Shown piece by piece: positions 9,919 to 21,384 of a stretch of 64,000 nt of DNA. The notes under the pieces are model-generated. The model was not told where the DNA came from. It saw only the letters and a program-made list of their open reading frames with translations, and did not search any database. Numbering within the stretch: the stretch's first letter is position 1; every line of letters begins with the position of its first letter. The position numbers and the translations under genes are program-made. Source of the stretch: Cylicocyclus nassatus. Taxonomy: Eukaryota; Nematoda; Chromadorea; Rhabditida; Strongylidae. Location of the stretch: assembly GCA_958299035.1 (NCBI GenBank), contig CATQJL010000001.1, positions 26,391,521-26,455,520 of the forward strand, given 5' to 3'.

Positions 9919-12663
9919 TCAATCATACTGTTTTCCCTGAGATAAACCGAGACATGTCTCGGCAAAACTTCTCGATTTGAGCCACCGTTGCTCCGGCTCG
10001 GTAAGCGGCGTCAAATCTGAATATTTGGTATCTATGAAACCTATGTTTACGGACTGCTTACCTTGCCATACTTTCTTCCACACTTTGTCTTCTTTCCAAA
10101 TCTCTTCTTCGAATCCTTTTGTCGACGCCAGGGTTCTGCAAGGACTTCTCTCTATCACAAGTTCGTAAAGTAATAATTTTTTTCTTACCATCTCACTCCA
10201 TCGTAAATTGCACTTAGCTTCCAGATCAAGCGTGCGCAGCTTTTCCAGTAGCGTGCGCATGTCGGGGTGATCACCCGTGAAGGTGGCGTTCAGTTTACTG
10301 AAATACAACGCATTATCTCTATATATATAAAGCAGAAACTCTGTGAGTTTGTGTGTTTGTGCACATTCGGGTGCAGGGTGTGCAGGTTATGCAGGTTGTG
10401 CAGGTTGTGCAGGTTGTGCAAGTTGTGCAGGTTGTGCAGGTTGTGCAAGTTGTGCAGATTGTGCAAGTTGTGCAGGTTGTGCAGGTTGTGCAAGTTGTGC
10501 AAGTTGTGCAGGTTGTGCAGGTTGTGCAAGTTGTGCAGGTTGTGCAGATTGTGCAGGCTGTGCAGGGTGTAAAGGGGGTAAGTGAACATGCTGATTCGAA
10601 TGTATTATTGACAGGACCGGGCGGAGCCGGGTTTGCCAGCTTGTTTTTTATAAAAAGTTTACCAAGACTTACTTATGAAAAGCCTCAGCTAAATTTGTGG
10701 TGCGGAGGTCTGTGATCCCCCATTTGCACCACAGATCCTCGAATGGACCAGTCAACCAAGTACTGGTCAGATAATTTAGGAAATCCCAGCAGCTGCCATA
10801 TGCTGGGTGTTCGCTCGAGACGGGTGGGGCACTGTAAGATAAAGCTCATATTTTCTTTTTTTTTCTTGTTTCCCTGTATTTATATCCCACTTACCGTAGG
10901 GCTCTGACTTCAGAGCGCAGCCCTTTGGGTAGAAATATGACACCTTTGATAGTGTCCCACCATTCTTCTACAACGCCATCTCTTCCAGGCCCCCTTATGA
11001 AACGGGTTATCCTGCAGCTATCCCGTTTTCTGTGACGTTATGCTTGTTAAACACTAAAACATTTTTTGGTGATTACCTTACCTGTTCCAGGACTGTGGTA
11101 AGTGGAACGAACAGCCCTGGACTACAGCGTCTGGGAATAAGCTGTAAGCTGCATTGATGGCAGCATGTTCGAAATCCAGAACAACTCTGAGGCGCTGCAT
11201 TGGCCTTGGTCGAAAGAGCTCAAAGTTGTTTTGGAGACACTTGAATATCCTCCTGTACGTTGCCTCGTGTTTACGTGCAGTTAGGGCGTACACGAGGGGC
11301 ACTTCCACACCACCGGCGCAGACTCCATGAACGCAGTAGAGCTGCGCCAGGTTCTTCGGTTGATTCGAGTGCACTCCATCAGCAACCACAGCAAAGAGGT
11401 CATTTGCACAAGTCTTCTATAGATGGGATAGAACATTTAGAGAACGGTGTCACTGCTATTTACAAAAGTCGTACCTGTATGGTCTTTTCAGAATAATATA
11501 TGTGCAGCTGTGGTTCCATTACGTGGACGTGGACGAACCTAGTCCCGTCTTGTAGGAAGACCAGGTCGTCCGGGATGTTCTGGAGCGTCACTTCCCTATC
11601 CTTGAAAGTGTTGATGGCCCTAGAATATGTTAATCAGCAGAATAAAGCTCTAAAGCAACTTACTACCTAGAGATCGTTTGTCGACGCTGGCTGTATCCCT
11701 CGCCGTAGAAGGCCATCACCACGTCTTCTGAAGTACTTTGATACTTATAAATCTTCTCAAAGACTCAAATGATGAAATTTCAAAAAGCAAATGTTTGAAT
11801 GACTAATATGAATATTCTCACCATCGTATAGCTCATCTGTCTTTGATAGAGCCTCCTCATACACCTGCCGTGGACATCGCCCAGCATATAACTGGTTGCT
11901 CTTGATGTCACAGACCACCTGAATATGTAAGCACATTCATAATATTTGAGATAAATGTCGATAAATACTCATTTTTTTACATGATATTCGTTTACTTCAA
12001 CTCATCAATTTTTAATAGTAGTTGGATCATCAACTGTCATTTGCAATGTTGATCAATTACCTCATATGCCAGCCTGTTGTCTTTATCCTTGGCATAGGGC
12101 ACAGGTGTACATATGTGAGCAATACTGCAGGTATTGCTCAAGAATTCGTCGCCGATCACCTATAAGAAATCACATCCATGTGAAATAAACAAGAAGGTTC
12201 GTGCACACGTTGTTTAAGAACATACTTTGATCGTCCTCCACGATCCCCCTTTTTTACATAGAGCGCAGGTGTACACATCCCAGTTTTTATTCCTCCGCGC
12301 GAGTGAGAATGTGTACGCGCTCTCTGTATTCGGAATCCTATAGATGAGTACCTCCTTCGTCTTTCGCTGGCTTAGCTCTCTCGTCCCACGATAAACAGTG
12401 GCTTGCACTGTCTCTTCTTCATTCCTGAAAGTAGAATTAACGGGTGACGAAGCACCCGCGGAAAGGTCCGTGCTTGCCTCCAGAGGCAAGCTTGAATCGC
12501 CAGCACTCCTGGAAATAGAATTATCGGATGCTGACGCACCCACTGCAGGAGTCTGCGGGCTCGCCTTCAGAGGCAAGCTCAGATCTTCAGTAATGCTGAA
12601 AATAGAGTTAGTGAGTGCTGACGCACTCACGAGAGTAAGCTGTTCAAAGAGATGTTGCGACAT
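9919..12663 (-). CDS. MULE transposase, nine exons, apparently intact
   Basis: Exons in transcript order: 12663-12226, 12159-12061, 11918-11822, 11727-11667, 11619-11475, 11416-11082, 11029-10895, 10831-10673, 10297-9919. All junctions are GT-AG with matching phases. The total is 1848 nt, giving 615 residues and a stop. The ATG at 12663 lies 4 nt after CACTTTTCAG, a likely trans-splice acceptor. Residues 1 to about 75 are Ser/Ala-rich with imperfect internal repeats. C133/C136 with C157, H161 and C163 form a FLYWCH-like zinc-binding module. The MULE catalytic core shows D293 (VVADGVHS), D361 (VVLDFEHAA) and the C382/H385 pair (GCSFHL). The conserved tail has FIRGPGRDGVVEEWW and LRTTNLAEAFHN. 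The role is cut-and-paste transposition in the nucleus. The absence of stops suggests recent activity or constraint. Confidence 0.9.
10371..10566. repeat. 9-bp minisatellite (GGTTGTGCA)n in a transposase intron
   Basis: About 21 units of GGTTGTGCA, with AGTTGTGCA, GATTGTGCA and GGTTATGCA variants, lie inside the last intron of the MULE transposase (10298-10672). Because the unit is 9 nt without stops, all plus-strand frames and one minus frame stay open and give spurious repeat proteins (LCRLCK, VQVVQV, CAGCAG, NLHNLH). Confidence 0.95.
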
Positions 12664-12869
12664 TAGTCTGAAAAGTGTAATTACATTGCGGTCTTTTTTA
12701 TAGCCAACCGAAGCGTGCCACGCATGATTCACACCTCAAAAAACGAGTTAACCTATATGCGAGGACAGTTCTCTTGTGTGAGATTGATGGCCGACCGGGT
12801 TAAGATTCCAGAGAGACAACATATGAACATAAAGCAAAACATGCAAAAAGAATAGTACTCGAGCCGAGC

Positions 12870-14160
12870 TGACCAAAAAGGCAAGTTGGTAGGATAGATT
12901 AGACTTCCTAGCAAAAAACCCCTCCGGCCAGCAAGTGATTCGAGCAATAAGAGTCCTAAGTTGACTAAAAAAGTTAAGCTGAAAGTTTACGAAACATAAA
13001 AATTGGAAATGCTGGAGGTTAAAAGAGCATAACAATGGACAAACTATAAAAAAAAACTCAAAGCTGACTAAGTAGTAAAGATTGAACTTGCTAGCAAGAA
13101 CTCCCTCAGCCAGCGATTGGGTGCGAAAACAACGGTAAAACGAAATGTATGGCAAAAAAGAAGAAGGTCGCAGAAATTCCCACCCTATCGAGGTTCTGCA
13201 AAGTAAAAAAGGCTAAAAAAGGCAGTAAAGATGTTGTATTTAACTAAATCTCTAATCAAACATAAAGAAATAAAAAAAACGGTTCATTTACAACAAGAAA
13301 GGTAAGTTTGATTATTCACCAGGCATTTGCAGTCAAAAACCTTAGTGAAAAAGAAAGTATAAAAAAACAACTGAGCAAAACTCACCATCGCGCCTTTGCT
13401 GGAAGAAAATCAAGAAGGAATGATCTGTAACGAGCAATAGACAAAAAAATGAAAAAAAACACTCAGATCTGACTGAGAAGGTAAATGGTATGATCACTTA
13501 GGCTTTCTAGCAAAAAAAAACTACGAAGCAAGTGAGATGAAACAAAAGTTCTGTGATAAAAGAAGAAAAAGAAGGTATTTGGCAAAGACTCACCCTGCTT
13601 AGATCCAGGAAAAAAAACATGAAAAACAAACATAAGCAAAAAAAAACATCAAACAAATGGTACGGTCATATGAAAACTTCAAAACGAACAGAAAACAAGA
13701 AAGAGCTGACAAAAGAGGTAAATTTGGTAAGATACCAATGTTCCTACAAAAAATACCCCCTGAGCCAGCAGTTCTCAAAGTTGAATCTAATACAAATGAA
13801 AGAAGGAGAAAAAATGACGAAAAAGAAAAAAAAGCGCACCTTTCACAGATTCGAGAAGTCCTCGATATTTATTTGCAAATCCTCCAATTCCAGACCCAGG
13901 CAAAAAAAAACATGAAAAACAGACATAAGCAAAAAAAACATCAAACAAATGTTACGGAAATTCATATGAAAACTTCAAAATGAAAAGAAAACGAGAAAGA
14001 GCTGACTAAAGAGGTAAATTTGGTAAGATAGCAATGTTCCTACGAAAAATACCCCCTAAGCCAGCAGTTCTCAAGGTTGAATTTGATACAGATGAAAAAA
14101 GGAGAAAAAATGACGAAAAAGGAAAAAAAGCGCACCTCGATACGATAAATTCGAGGATTT
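12870..14160. repeat. Degenerate subterminal repeats of the MULE
   Basis: A motif close to GCTGACTAAAGAGGTAAATT, followed about 30 nt later by a CCTA(G/C)(C/A)AAAAA..CCCC..GCCAGCA block, recurs at about 12868, 13064, 13468, 13697 and 14002. The last two units (about 13603-13900 and 13900-14160) are about 300 bp long and clearly similar, including ACATGAAAAACA(A/G)ACATAAGC. Such arrays near one terminus often serve as transposase-binding DNA, but that role is inferred here. Confidence 0.7.
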
Positions 14161-14385
14161 CCTCGAATCGATTTGCAAACCTTCCATGTGACGTCAGCAG
14201 CGTCCTTTTCGTCCTCGCCGGCGTGATCTGATGCGGTGAGGTATTGGACGAGTTCACTGCACGAGATTTGAGTGATCCTAACAGCCGCAACGCGTCCGAG
14301 CACACGCGGCTGTAGCGATTAGGGCACGAAGGCAATATGAGCGAAGGGCGTGGCCAAAAAAATCGCGCCTCTTGACCGTCTCCCA
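14005..14385 (-). repeat. Right terminal inverted repeat of the MULE
   Basis: Inverted partner of 7809-8165. It includes the outer AATCGCGCCTCTTGAC stretch at 14361-14376 and the inner GCGCACCTCGATACGATAAA stretch at about 14130. Confidence 0.8.
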
Positions 14386-14518
14386 TTTTAGTGCGCCTGC
14401 TGTAAGACTCAAAATATTAGAGTAGATTTTTCTGAAGTTCAGATTATGAATGTGCGCCAAAAAGGATAGTTCAATTATTTATCAGTGTAGTAGTATGTAT
14501 TGATTTTTCTTCGTTATA

Positions 14519-15533
14519 TTAGGTCGGTGCAAAAGTTTTGTCAGTTTTTTCAATCCATCGGCAATCACGCTAGAATGAAGATAAACAAAGACTTCAAAAT
14601 GTGTCCTATGCAGAATTTCTTCCCTTTCCAGCTGCTAAACTCTCGTTGGATTTCGTTGTAAGAGTTACGAGATATTTGCTGGAATTACAACCACTCATTT
14701 TTACCATGTCCAACTTTCACTAATTTGCAAAGTTTTTGTATGAGACTTTTGGGGGAGCCCTAATAACCAGCAGATAGGGCAAATCTTTTGCCAACAGATG
14801 CAGTTTTTTGTAGCCTTACGGTTTTTTTAAATTTTTAAGATTTATTTTTAGAAATGACTAAATTTTACATTCAGCCTATTTTAACCTCGTAAAACACAAA
14901 ATGTTAAACACTTCAGTTACCATTCCATGCAACTTTTTCTCCTCCTTCTAATACTTGTGTTTATTCGCCAAGACAGGCGAAATTTGTGGAAAAAATCGCA
15001 GTATTTCTCAATTTTAGGAGTGCGCACCGACATAACCTATGTTTCAAAATCTTCATAATTTGAAGCAAAAAATCGCTCATTTACTTTGTAATGGTTGCGG
15101 TAGTAATAATCGAGTGTTTGAACCTCAGTATTCTGTAGGTTTTGCAGTGTTTAGTGCAATAACACGTTATACGATTTTCCCAAAACACAACACTTTTAGA
15201 AAATTATTTAACAAAAATCTGAAAAAGCAGCTAAAAAGGGAAAAAAATGCACTAGTTGGCGAAAGGTTTGCCCTATCTGCTGGTTATTAGGGCTCTTCAG
15301 AAAGTCTTACACAAAAATTTTGAAAGTTAACGAAAGTTGGACATGGTAGAAATGAGTGGTTGCAATTTTCAGCAAATATCTCGTCATTCTTGCAACGAAA
15401 CACAATGTGAGTTAAGCAGCTGGAAAGAGGAAGAAATTCTGCATCGGACACATTTTGAAGTATGTGTTTATCCTCATTCTAGCATGTTTGCCGGTGGATT
15501 GAAAAAACTGACAAAACTTTTGCACCAGCCTAA
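14519..15533. mobile_element. Mariner-type foldback MITE, 1015 bp
   Basis: The ends are TTAGGTCGGTGCAAAAGTTT and the inverse of TTAGGCTGGTGCAAAAGTTT, flanked by TA on both sides (14517-14518, 15534-15535). The arms pair over about 270 bp each. The TIR resembles the TTAGGTTGGTGCAAAAGT ends of known mariner elements. It carries a GATAGGGCAAA block about 250 bp from each end. No transposase is encoded. Confidence 0.85.
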
Positions 15534-15737
15534 TATTTTGTTATAAAGTTATTTGTGAATGGGGTTTAATTACCCAAGTTTGAGGTATTGCCGATAATTT
15601 GGTCTATTGGGTTGTGTTGGTTAACATCGAGAACTACCGAGAATGTCTATGATGCATTCGATCACGCGCTGTACAAAGCAATACATCCTTCGAATATCTT
15701 GTCATTTGACAGTCTAGTGACAGTGATAACAGAAATA

Positions 15738-16615
15738 TTAGGTTGTTCCGAAAGTTTTGTCGGTTTCTTCAAACCATTGTAAAACCACGCACAAAAAAGA
15801 CTTGAGTGAGTTTTAATATGCATTCGATGCAGCTTTTCCTTCTCTTTCTTACGGATACACATTCATACCATAATCTTGCATGCTTTTTTGATAATTGCCA
15901 AAATTCTCCACCTGTCAATTTCGCCTGCTCAAAGTTGAGCTGATATTTAGAAATTTCATTACAAAGTTTCAAAGAAAGACTAAGTATGAGTCAAGTAGAG
16001 CAACTCTCGGGCTACAACTAGGTATTTTTGGATTCTCCTAATATGCTGATTTTAACTCTAAAAATTATTTCTCCGGAGGCCTTGGTTTTTAGCAAAGTCA
16101 TGAAACGCGCAATTGCAGCAAAAGCATGAAAGCTTTTGAAGTTTTTGCGAATTCAAGCTTTTTCGCTATTAAACATCATTTATGCAATATAACCAATTTG
16201 ATTTGCTTCAAAATCAGCTTTTTGGAATTTTCGGTAATTTTACGTGGTAAAACGTGTCCAAAAAGCCGGGTTTTTCTCAAATAAATAATCATTACGGACT
16301 TGATAAACGTGGCCCACGTAATCTAAAATGGGTACAATGTAGCCAAAGGTTTGCCCTACATAACAGTCACCAGCGCTCGTCGAAAATATCAAGATAAAAA
16401 TTTTGAAAATTCAGGAAATTTTTGGCGCTACTGCTGAGGTGCTCAAAACGCCATTGAGATAACATCGCAAAGACAGGATAGGTCAGGGAATAAATATAGC
16501 TATAAGAAAGGGGACAAGAAAATGAACAGAATGGCGCCTAGGCCGTTCATGAATTGGTGTTTTGTGAGGTTTGGTGAGCGGTGAAAAAACCGACAAAACT
16601 TTCGGGACAACCTAA
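15738..16615. mobile_element. Mariner-type foldback MITE, 878 bp
   Basis: The ends are TTAGGTTGTTCCGAAAGTTT and the inverse of TTAGGTTGTCCCGAAAGTTT, flanked by TA (15736-15737, 16616-16617). The terminal 35 bp match well and the rest of the arms are diverged. An inverse GTAGGGCAAACC block lies at about 16345. It is non-coding. Confidence 0.8.
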
Positions 16616-16617
16616 TA

Positions 16618-17459
16618 GAAACGTGCCTAAATTCGCATCCTCTTACAGTGTGGGGCAAAAGTCTGGGAGTCTACTTTGCAGTGCTGTAAATCAATAAACT
16701 ACTAATGATTTTGACTCCAAATTTGTGCCACATATTGCTGCTATCATCCTCTACAAATCACACTTTGGCTGGCTGAAAATGCTTGCCATATGTTTTTGTA
16801 GGAGTTGGATTTATCAAACAAGTGCTCTGCAAAACAAGAAAATCGAAATTTTTGGTCTTCACAACTTTTTCGTAACTAAAGATACAGTGGATAATCTACA
16901 ACACTTCGATGCACATAATGTAGAGGAGACTATCAACTCTTAGCCGTTGCGTTTGTCAGATACTATTCTTTCGAAAACGGAAAATAAAAATTTGTGAATA
17001 CTACCTGCGGTCTTTTTTCTTTAAAATAAATTTTAAAGCTATAGGAGCACAGCAGGCACTGAATTCTAGGCTATATTCTTTCCACGAGTCTTCTGTGCAA
17101 ACATGTACTTAAGTTCGATCGATCAAGCAATTTCAGTATTTTTCAGATTACGATTCTTCGCTCCCGTTCGCAACCAGATTTCCAGTATACGAGTACACTT
17201 GCCTTCAATTAAAATTCTAAAATTTTTTCCTAAACCTGCGAAAAAAATTTCTTTGCAGTACGTTGTAGCCAAAAGCTTGCTTTATCACATCGCATATTTG
17301 CCTGGTGAAATAAACAGTCATCGTAAAGACGTGGGACGAATTCATCATGACTGTCTGCTTGCCACGACAGTCGGACTCGCCAAGATTTCAAAGGGTTGCT
17401 TTGAAGCCAGAAGAGGTAATCTCAAAATTTGAAAGCAGCGCTGTATTAGCAAAGGTTCG
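16618..17459. other. Unassigned DNA
   Basis: Open stretches at 16725-16943 and 17103-17432 show no recognisable domain. The latter abuts the BEL/Pao relic and might be more of its decayed pol, but I cannot align it. Confidence 0.35.
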
Positions 17460-18431
17460 ATTTATGTGTGCACCGAATTTTTTGTTCCTAGGCACTTTCC
17501 TTCGGATTTTATCTGAAAAAGTACAAGGCCCCAGACTTTTGCCGCGAGTTGCTGAATATCGTACGTCCCATTGACTTCGTACAACGCGATGTAGTAATCA
17601 CGTTAGCCTTATCGCAGGATGAATCTCCAAAGGATTCCACTCAGACAATCGCCGGGGGCAAGCGGGCACCGGAAAGATAGATTGCTGATCTTTCGCACCC
17701 CGCTCGCGGATTTTTTGCAAAGCAATCAGGACTTTTCGAAAGACCGCTTGCTGAGTCAGCGGATTTTTGAGAGACCGCCTGTTGAATTTTTTTTCGCTCT
17801 TATCTTTTGCAGATATATTGCTGAATCTCTGAGGAATCGAGAATTCAGCAAGCGGTCTTCCGAAAAGTCCTAATTGCTTTCCAAAAAATCCGCGAGCGGG
17901 GTGCGAGAGATCAGCAATCTATCTTTCCGGTGCCCGCCTGCCCCCGGCGATCGTCTGAGCAGTTACCACACTCCGCAAAAAATGCAAGCCTTAGAAACGC
18001 GAATCCAAGCGGAGAACCTTACAAGCCTCATGCGCAATCACAGATAAATTCTGGAAAATGAAGATCAATACATAAAATCTACGAGAAAAACACAAACAAA
18101 ACGTCTTTAGTAAACGACATTGCAAAAACGCCCCAAACGTAAATGATGTAGTTTGATCAGTGATCCTTTCCCAAGAAACGAGTGGAAGTTTGCAAGAGTT
18201 ATTGCTTTGCGTAAAAGCCCCAAAGGTGAAATACGCCAATCTGAACTCATCGCTCACAAGAAAAGAAAAATACGGAGGCCCGTCAATCTCCTGATACCAC
18301 TGGAGCTAGAAGACAATCATTTAGAAGTAGCGCAAGAGGACATCCATCTAGGGAAGAAGGAACAAACGAGAGATTTCGCAGCTATGATTTCCGCCCCCGT
18401 AAAGCTATTAGCTGCAAAAAAAGCACAATAA
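17460..18431 (+). pseudogene. BEL/Pao retroelement integrase end (broken)
   Basis: At 17515-17635 one frame reads KYKAPDFCRELL followed by IVRPIDFVQRD, typical of the integrase of BEL/Pao elements just after the core. A 320-bp foldback (17640-17959) interrupts it. After that the frame drifts through LREKHKQ with stop codons. At 18153-18320 it reads ISDPFPRNEWKFARVIAL, then RRPVNLLIPLEL, which is the signature of the DUF5641-type tail that ends BEL/Pao pol proteins. The product would have been the integrase and tail needed to insert the DNA copy. Multiple stops, frame changes and the insertion make it non-functional. No RT, protease or LTR is visible nearby. Confidence 0.75.
17640..17959. mobile_element. 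Foldback MITE inserted in the BEL/Pao relic
   Basis: The arms run about 17640-17790 and 17815-17959, with ends CTCAGACAATCGCCGGGGGC and its inverse. They include GCGGATTTTTTGCAAAGCAA and GACCGCTTGCTGA blocks. Only CA is shared directly outside the two ends, so the target duplication is uncertain. The TIR start matches the foldback at 34051-34673. Confidence 0.85.
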
Positions 18432-18729
18432 CATCAGAGACGTGTAGAACTAAGACTAAAATCAAGCTAAAATGGTTTTGTTCCATATGATGCTGGTTTT
18501 CTGCATTACAGATATACTCTCTTCCAAAGCAGACTTGCGCTGACAACCAATGTAAACTCCAAAAACTACAAGTAGGAAAAATTTTGACGCAATTTCCACC
18601 CAGTATCACGTTGCAGGGTCACCTGATTACACCCAAATTGAATGAGAATGGTCACACAGTAACAACGACAACTATGCGAAAAACCAAGCTTCTGTGAAAA
18701 CTCAACTGCTGGTTTTGGCAACTTAAATA

Positions 18730-19430
18730 TTGAACCCGGAATGTTGGTTAACAAGAGCCATCATTTCTCTAGCTTTATTGCTATATGGGGTGATTGCAGC
18801 TGTCTATCTGGCACTATATGTACCAGTCACCACTGGCGAACCCATAAGATTTATATTTTGGGTTTCCTTGGGAATGGTTAAACTCCTGTTGAACAAAGGA
18901 TGGCACGGCGCTCGCGCACTTTTAGACATTGCTGCAATAATCACCGTCGATCAAGATCAGCACGCCCCACAGAAGCTTTAGCAATACTAACGTTGTTATC
19001 CCTATCAATAGGCACAACTTCAGTATGTCAGCAATTAGACATATTGGAACATCACTTGACCACTTGTGAAAAAACCGATAAACAGTAATCATGTTTTAGC
19101 AAATCAAAGAAGTTTTGAAACTAAGCACTCTCAAACAGGAAGCGTGCTTACTTTTAACCAAAAACGGCTCCCACATTGAAAACATCAATGAACGTTGGAA
19201 CGGCTATATTGCGAAAAAGAATTTTTGTTTTTTGCTAGAGCAACTAACATACAAGTGGTAGATAGCAAACGCTGCCCTCATATGGGATCATGCAGAAGAA
19301 AAAAATGCGCCACAATCAGCGCAACAAGCATCAATCCTGAGTTAGAACTTGGAATTCGATACCCATGTCGAAAAGGTTGTCTAGAATACTGCGGAGGGCT
19401 GGGCTGTGACTGTTTTTACCCGGCAGTTAA
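18730..19430 (+). pseudogene. Env-like glycoprotein remnant of the BEL/Pao element
   Basis: Downstream of the pol tail are decayed envelope-type pieces: a hydrophobic segment around LALLLYGVIAAVYLALYV (about 18770-18820), a second hydrophobic stretch near 18985-19030, and a cysteine-rich block at 19270-19420 with CPHMGSC and CGGLGCDCFYP. The last block resembles the conserved cysteine region of phlebovirus-type G2 glycoproteins. Nematode BEL/Pao elements such as Ascaris Tas and the Cer7/Cer13 group are known to carry phlebovirus-related env genes, which fits the position directly after pol. The frame is broken by stops between the pieces and cut off by an inverted duplication, so no functional protein is possible as seen. 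Confidence 0.6.
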
Positions 19431-19534
19431 AAGTGACAGCCCAGCCCTCCGCAGGATTCTAGACAAATTTTTCTACATGGGTATCGATTTCCGAGTTCCA
19501 ACTCAGGAATGATGCTTGTTGCGTTGACTGCGAT
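19312..19534. repeat. Inverted duplication of the env fragment
   Basis: About 100 bp of env-like coding DNA (19312-19407) recurs inverted at about 19432-19534 with a spacer of about 25 bp. The cores TGCGGAGGGCTGGGCTGT and its inverse are identical. The copy ends the env-like frame. Confidence 0.9.
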
Positions 19535-19642
19535 TCCGGGTGCTTGTTCTACTGAATCTACGCTATGCCAAAGAACTCGGAAGTATAAGAAATCTTTAGA
19601 TGTTGTCGTTGGACTGAAAAAGTCAAATTAGGCATCTACATA

Positions 19643-20250
19643 TTAGGGTGAGCGGTAAAAAAAAGACACTTACGAAGTTAGTTTTCTAAATTTTTGTATC
19701 TATTCTCCGAAGAAGTACAAGTGACAGGTAGATAGAGCAAATCCTACAGAACACAAAGTAATTTTTTTTCTTTTCCTTAGCTTGCTTCTTAGAGTTACTG
19801 GAGCCAATTTTTCATTGCCATCAAAATCCATATCCAGTTAACTAAAAAGGTCCGGTCCACTTTTTCTGCTAAGAATGTGTAGGTTGCGAAAATGACTCGC
19901 ACTTGGGGTTCGATTTTTTCTTCTAGCGGAATCTAGAAATAGTTTCAACTTAGTTTTTCATAATTGCCTATAGCATGGCGCTATAGCCATATGTACATAA
20001 AAGTACCACCTTTGTTGCATGAATTTAGAACGTAACATTGTGAAAAGAAAATTCCACTCTAGACCTTTGTAGAAGGTTGAAATCTCTTCAGAACTAGAGT
20101 TAGCAACAGCAAATCAGATCAGATAGGAAATGAGGAAGATTCTCAGGTAGCAAGCGAAAATGTTTATTAACCCTATATCAAAAGAACGTTGAAACTGCAC
20201 GAAAATCTGCATCTGAGCTGCTTTGTCAAAAACACCCATACCCTGTATAA
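19643..20250. mobile_element. One-armed mariner-type MITE remnant
   Basis: TATTAGGGTGAGCGG (TTAGG at about 19643) followed by a GATAGAGCAAATCCTACAGAACAC block at about 19731 looks like the left arm of the TTAGG family. The block matches that of the 59445 element. No matching right end is found. Confidence 0.45.
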
Positions 20251-20529
20251 AAATGTAGTTGCCTCAGTTTATTCGAACATTTCCAAGATCTCTAAGTAAT
20301 GCAAAATTGTATTTACCTAATGCACGCATAATACGAGAGCAGCCGCAATATAATTATAAACCTACCCGAAATCGTAATAATATATTAGTTCTTGTATGAT
20401 AGACACAATGGTCACAAAGAATGTTTCTGACTTGCGCAGAATCATCATTCCATTGTTTCAGGTGTTTCCAATACAAAGCTCACTAAATCAGTCTATCACA
20501 TCACTTTTTGTTCTTGGCTGCTTTCAATA

Positions 20530-21305
20530 CAACGTTCAGTATAAAAATGGCGGAAGCATCTGAAAGTGCGGACACTTTAGCAATTCAAATAAATAATGCA
20601 TCCAGTGGTCATTCTGCTAATATCAGCTCCGGGAAAATACTGAATCTGCCCTGACTTGTGGGGAAAATCCCCAGGACGTGAGTGATAACTTCATCATCCG
20701 GAGTGTAAGGCGCATTTTGTGCATCACGTGCTGGCTCACTTGCGATAACACGGGAGACGTGTGACGTTCAGTACCAAATTTGCTAAAATTATGTACTAAA
20801 TTTTCGCAAAAAAATGTCTGCGCAGGTTTTCGTTACATCTCTTGTGATCACGAGTTGTTACAGAAGAAAGTCTTTCATTTAATCATATTTTGCAGAACAG
20901 AAATTGCGCGAAAGTGCGTGTAATTCGTTTTGCTACTTCCTTTAAGAATCATCAAGTTAAACTGTGATTTTTTGGGGTCTATATGTTGTCAAAACTCTAT
21001 TGAAAATTCAAAATTGAATAAACACTAAATTTTCAAAAGTTTTCAGCATCCATTCAGCAAATGACATCTATTCAGCGAGCACATAGGGTACAACTATCAA
21101 TCGCTTAAATTTGGCACGGACGATGCTTGTGCATTATTTGTATCAGATCTTGAAATTGAGGGTTCATTACTCAACCGACAGTGTAATTATAAAAATTAAT
21201 AACACGGGAAACATTTTATTCAATAAAGCAAAGCAACCTTATAGGACTGTAGTATAGTGATTACAAGAAATTTGATCCACTTAAAGTTTGAAAGCTTCAA
21301 AGGAA
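20530..21305 (+). repeat. Dispersed repeat A, copy 1
   Basis: This is a reverse-complement match, estimated by eye at roughly 90 percent, to 44120-44912. Shared landmarks are GTATAAAAATGG, CATCATCCGGAGTGTAAGGC, ATCACGTGCTGGCTCACTTG, GACATCTATTCAGCGAGCACA and CAATAAAGCAAAGCAACC. A short frame after ATGGCGGAAGCATC stops within 36 codons in both copies. The class is unknown. Confidence 0.8.
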
Positions 21306-21384
21306 ATTTATTTCCTAATCTTCTTGCGCTCTTTTTCGGCTTTGCAATAGCCGTAATTGTTTAGTTTATGATATTTGGTCCGGT

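Larger units (their letters stand above)
7809..14385 (-). mobile_element. Mutator-like element (MULE), about 6.6 kb
   Basis: A transposase gene of the MULE family (9919-12663, minus) is bracketed by long terminal inverted repeats at about 7809-8165 and 14005-14385. The arms share GTCAAGAGGCGCGATTT near the outer end, GTTGCGG and AACTCGTCC in the middle, and an inner block around TATCGTATCGAGGTGCGC and CTTACCAAATCTACCTCTTTAGTC. The transposase-proximal right side also carries degenerate subterminal repeats. MULEs normally make a 9-bp target duplication. I could not find a matching one, so the outer borders are approximate (within about 20 bp). The interior has two minisatellites and possible extra exons on the plus strand. 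Confidence 0.8.

Noticed and set aside
10267..10715. Long repeat-protein frames on both strands
   Set aside because: They are produced by a 9-bp minisatellite without stops, inside an intron of the MULE transposase.
7809..14385. A 9-bp target duplication for the MULE
   Set aside because: Candidate flanks (for example AAGCTTTTA and ATTTTAGTG) share words but do not match at fixed positions, so no duplication is claimed.
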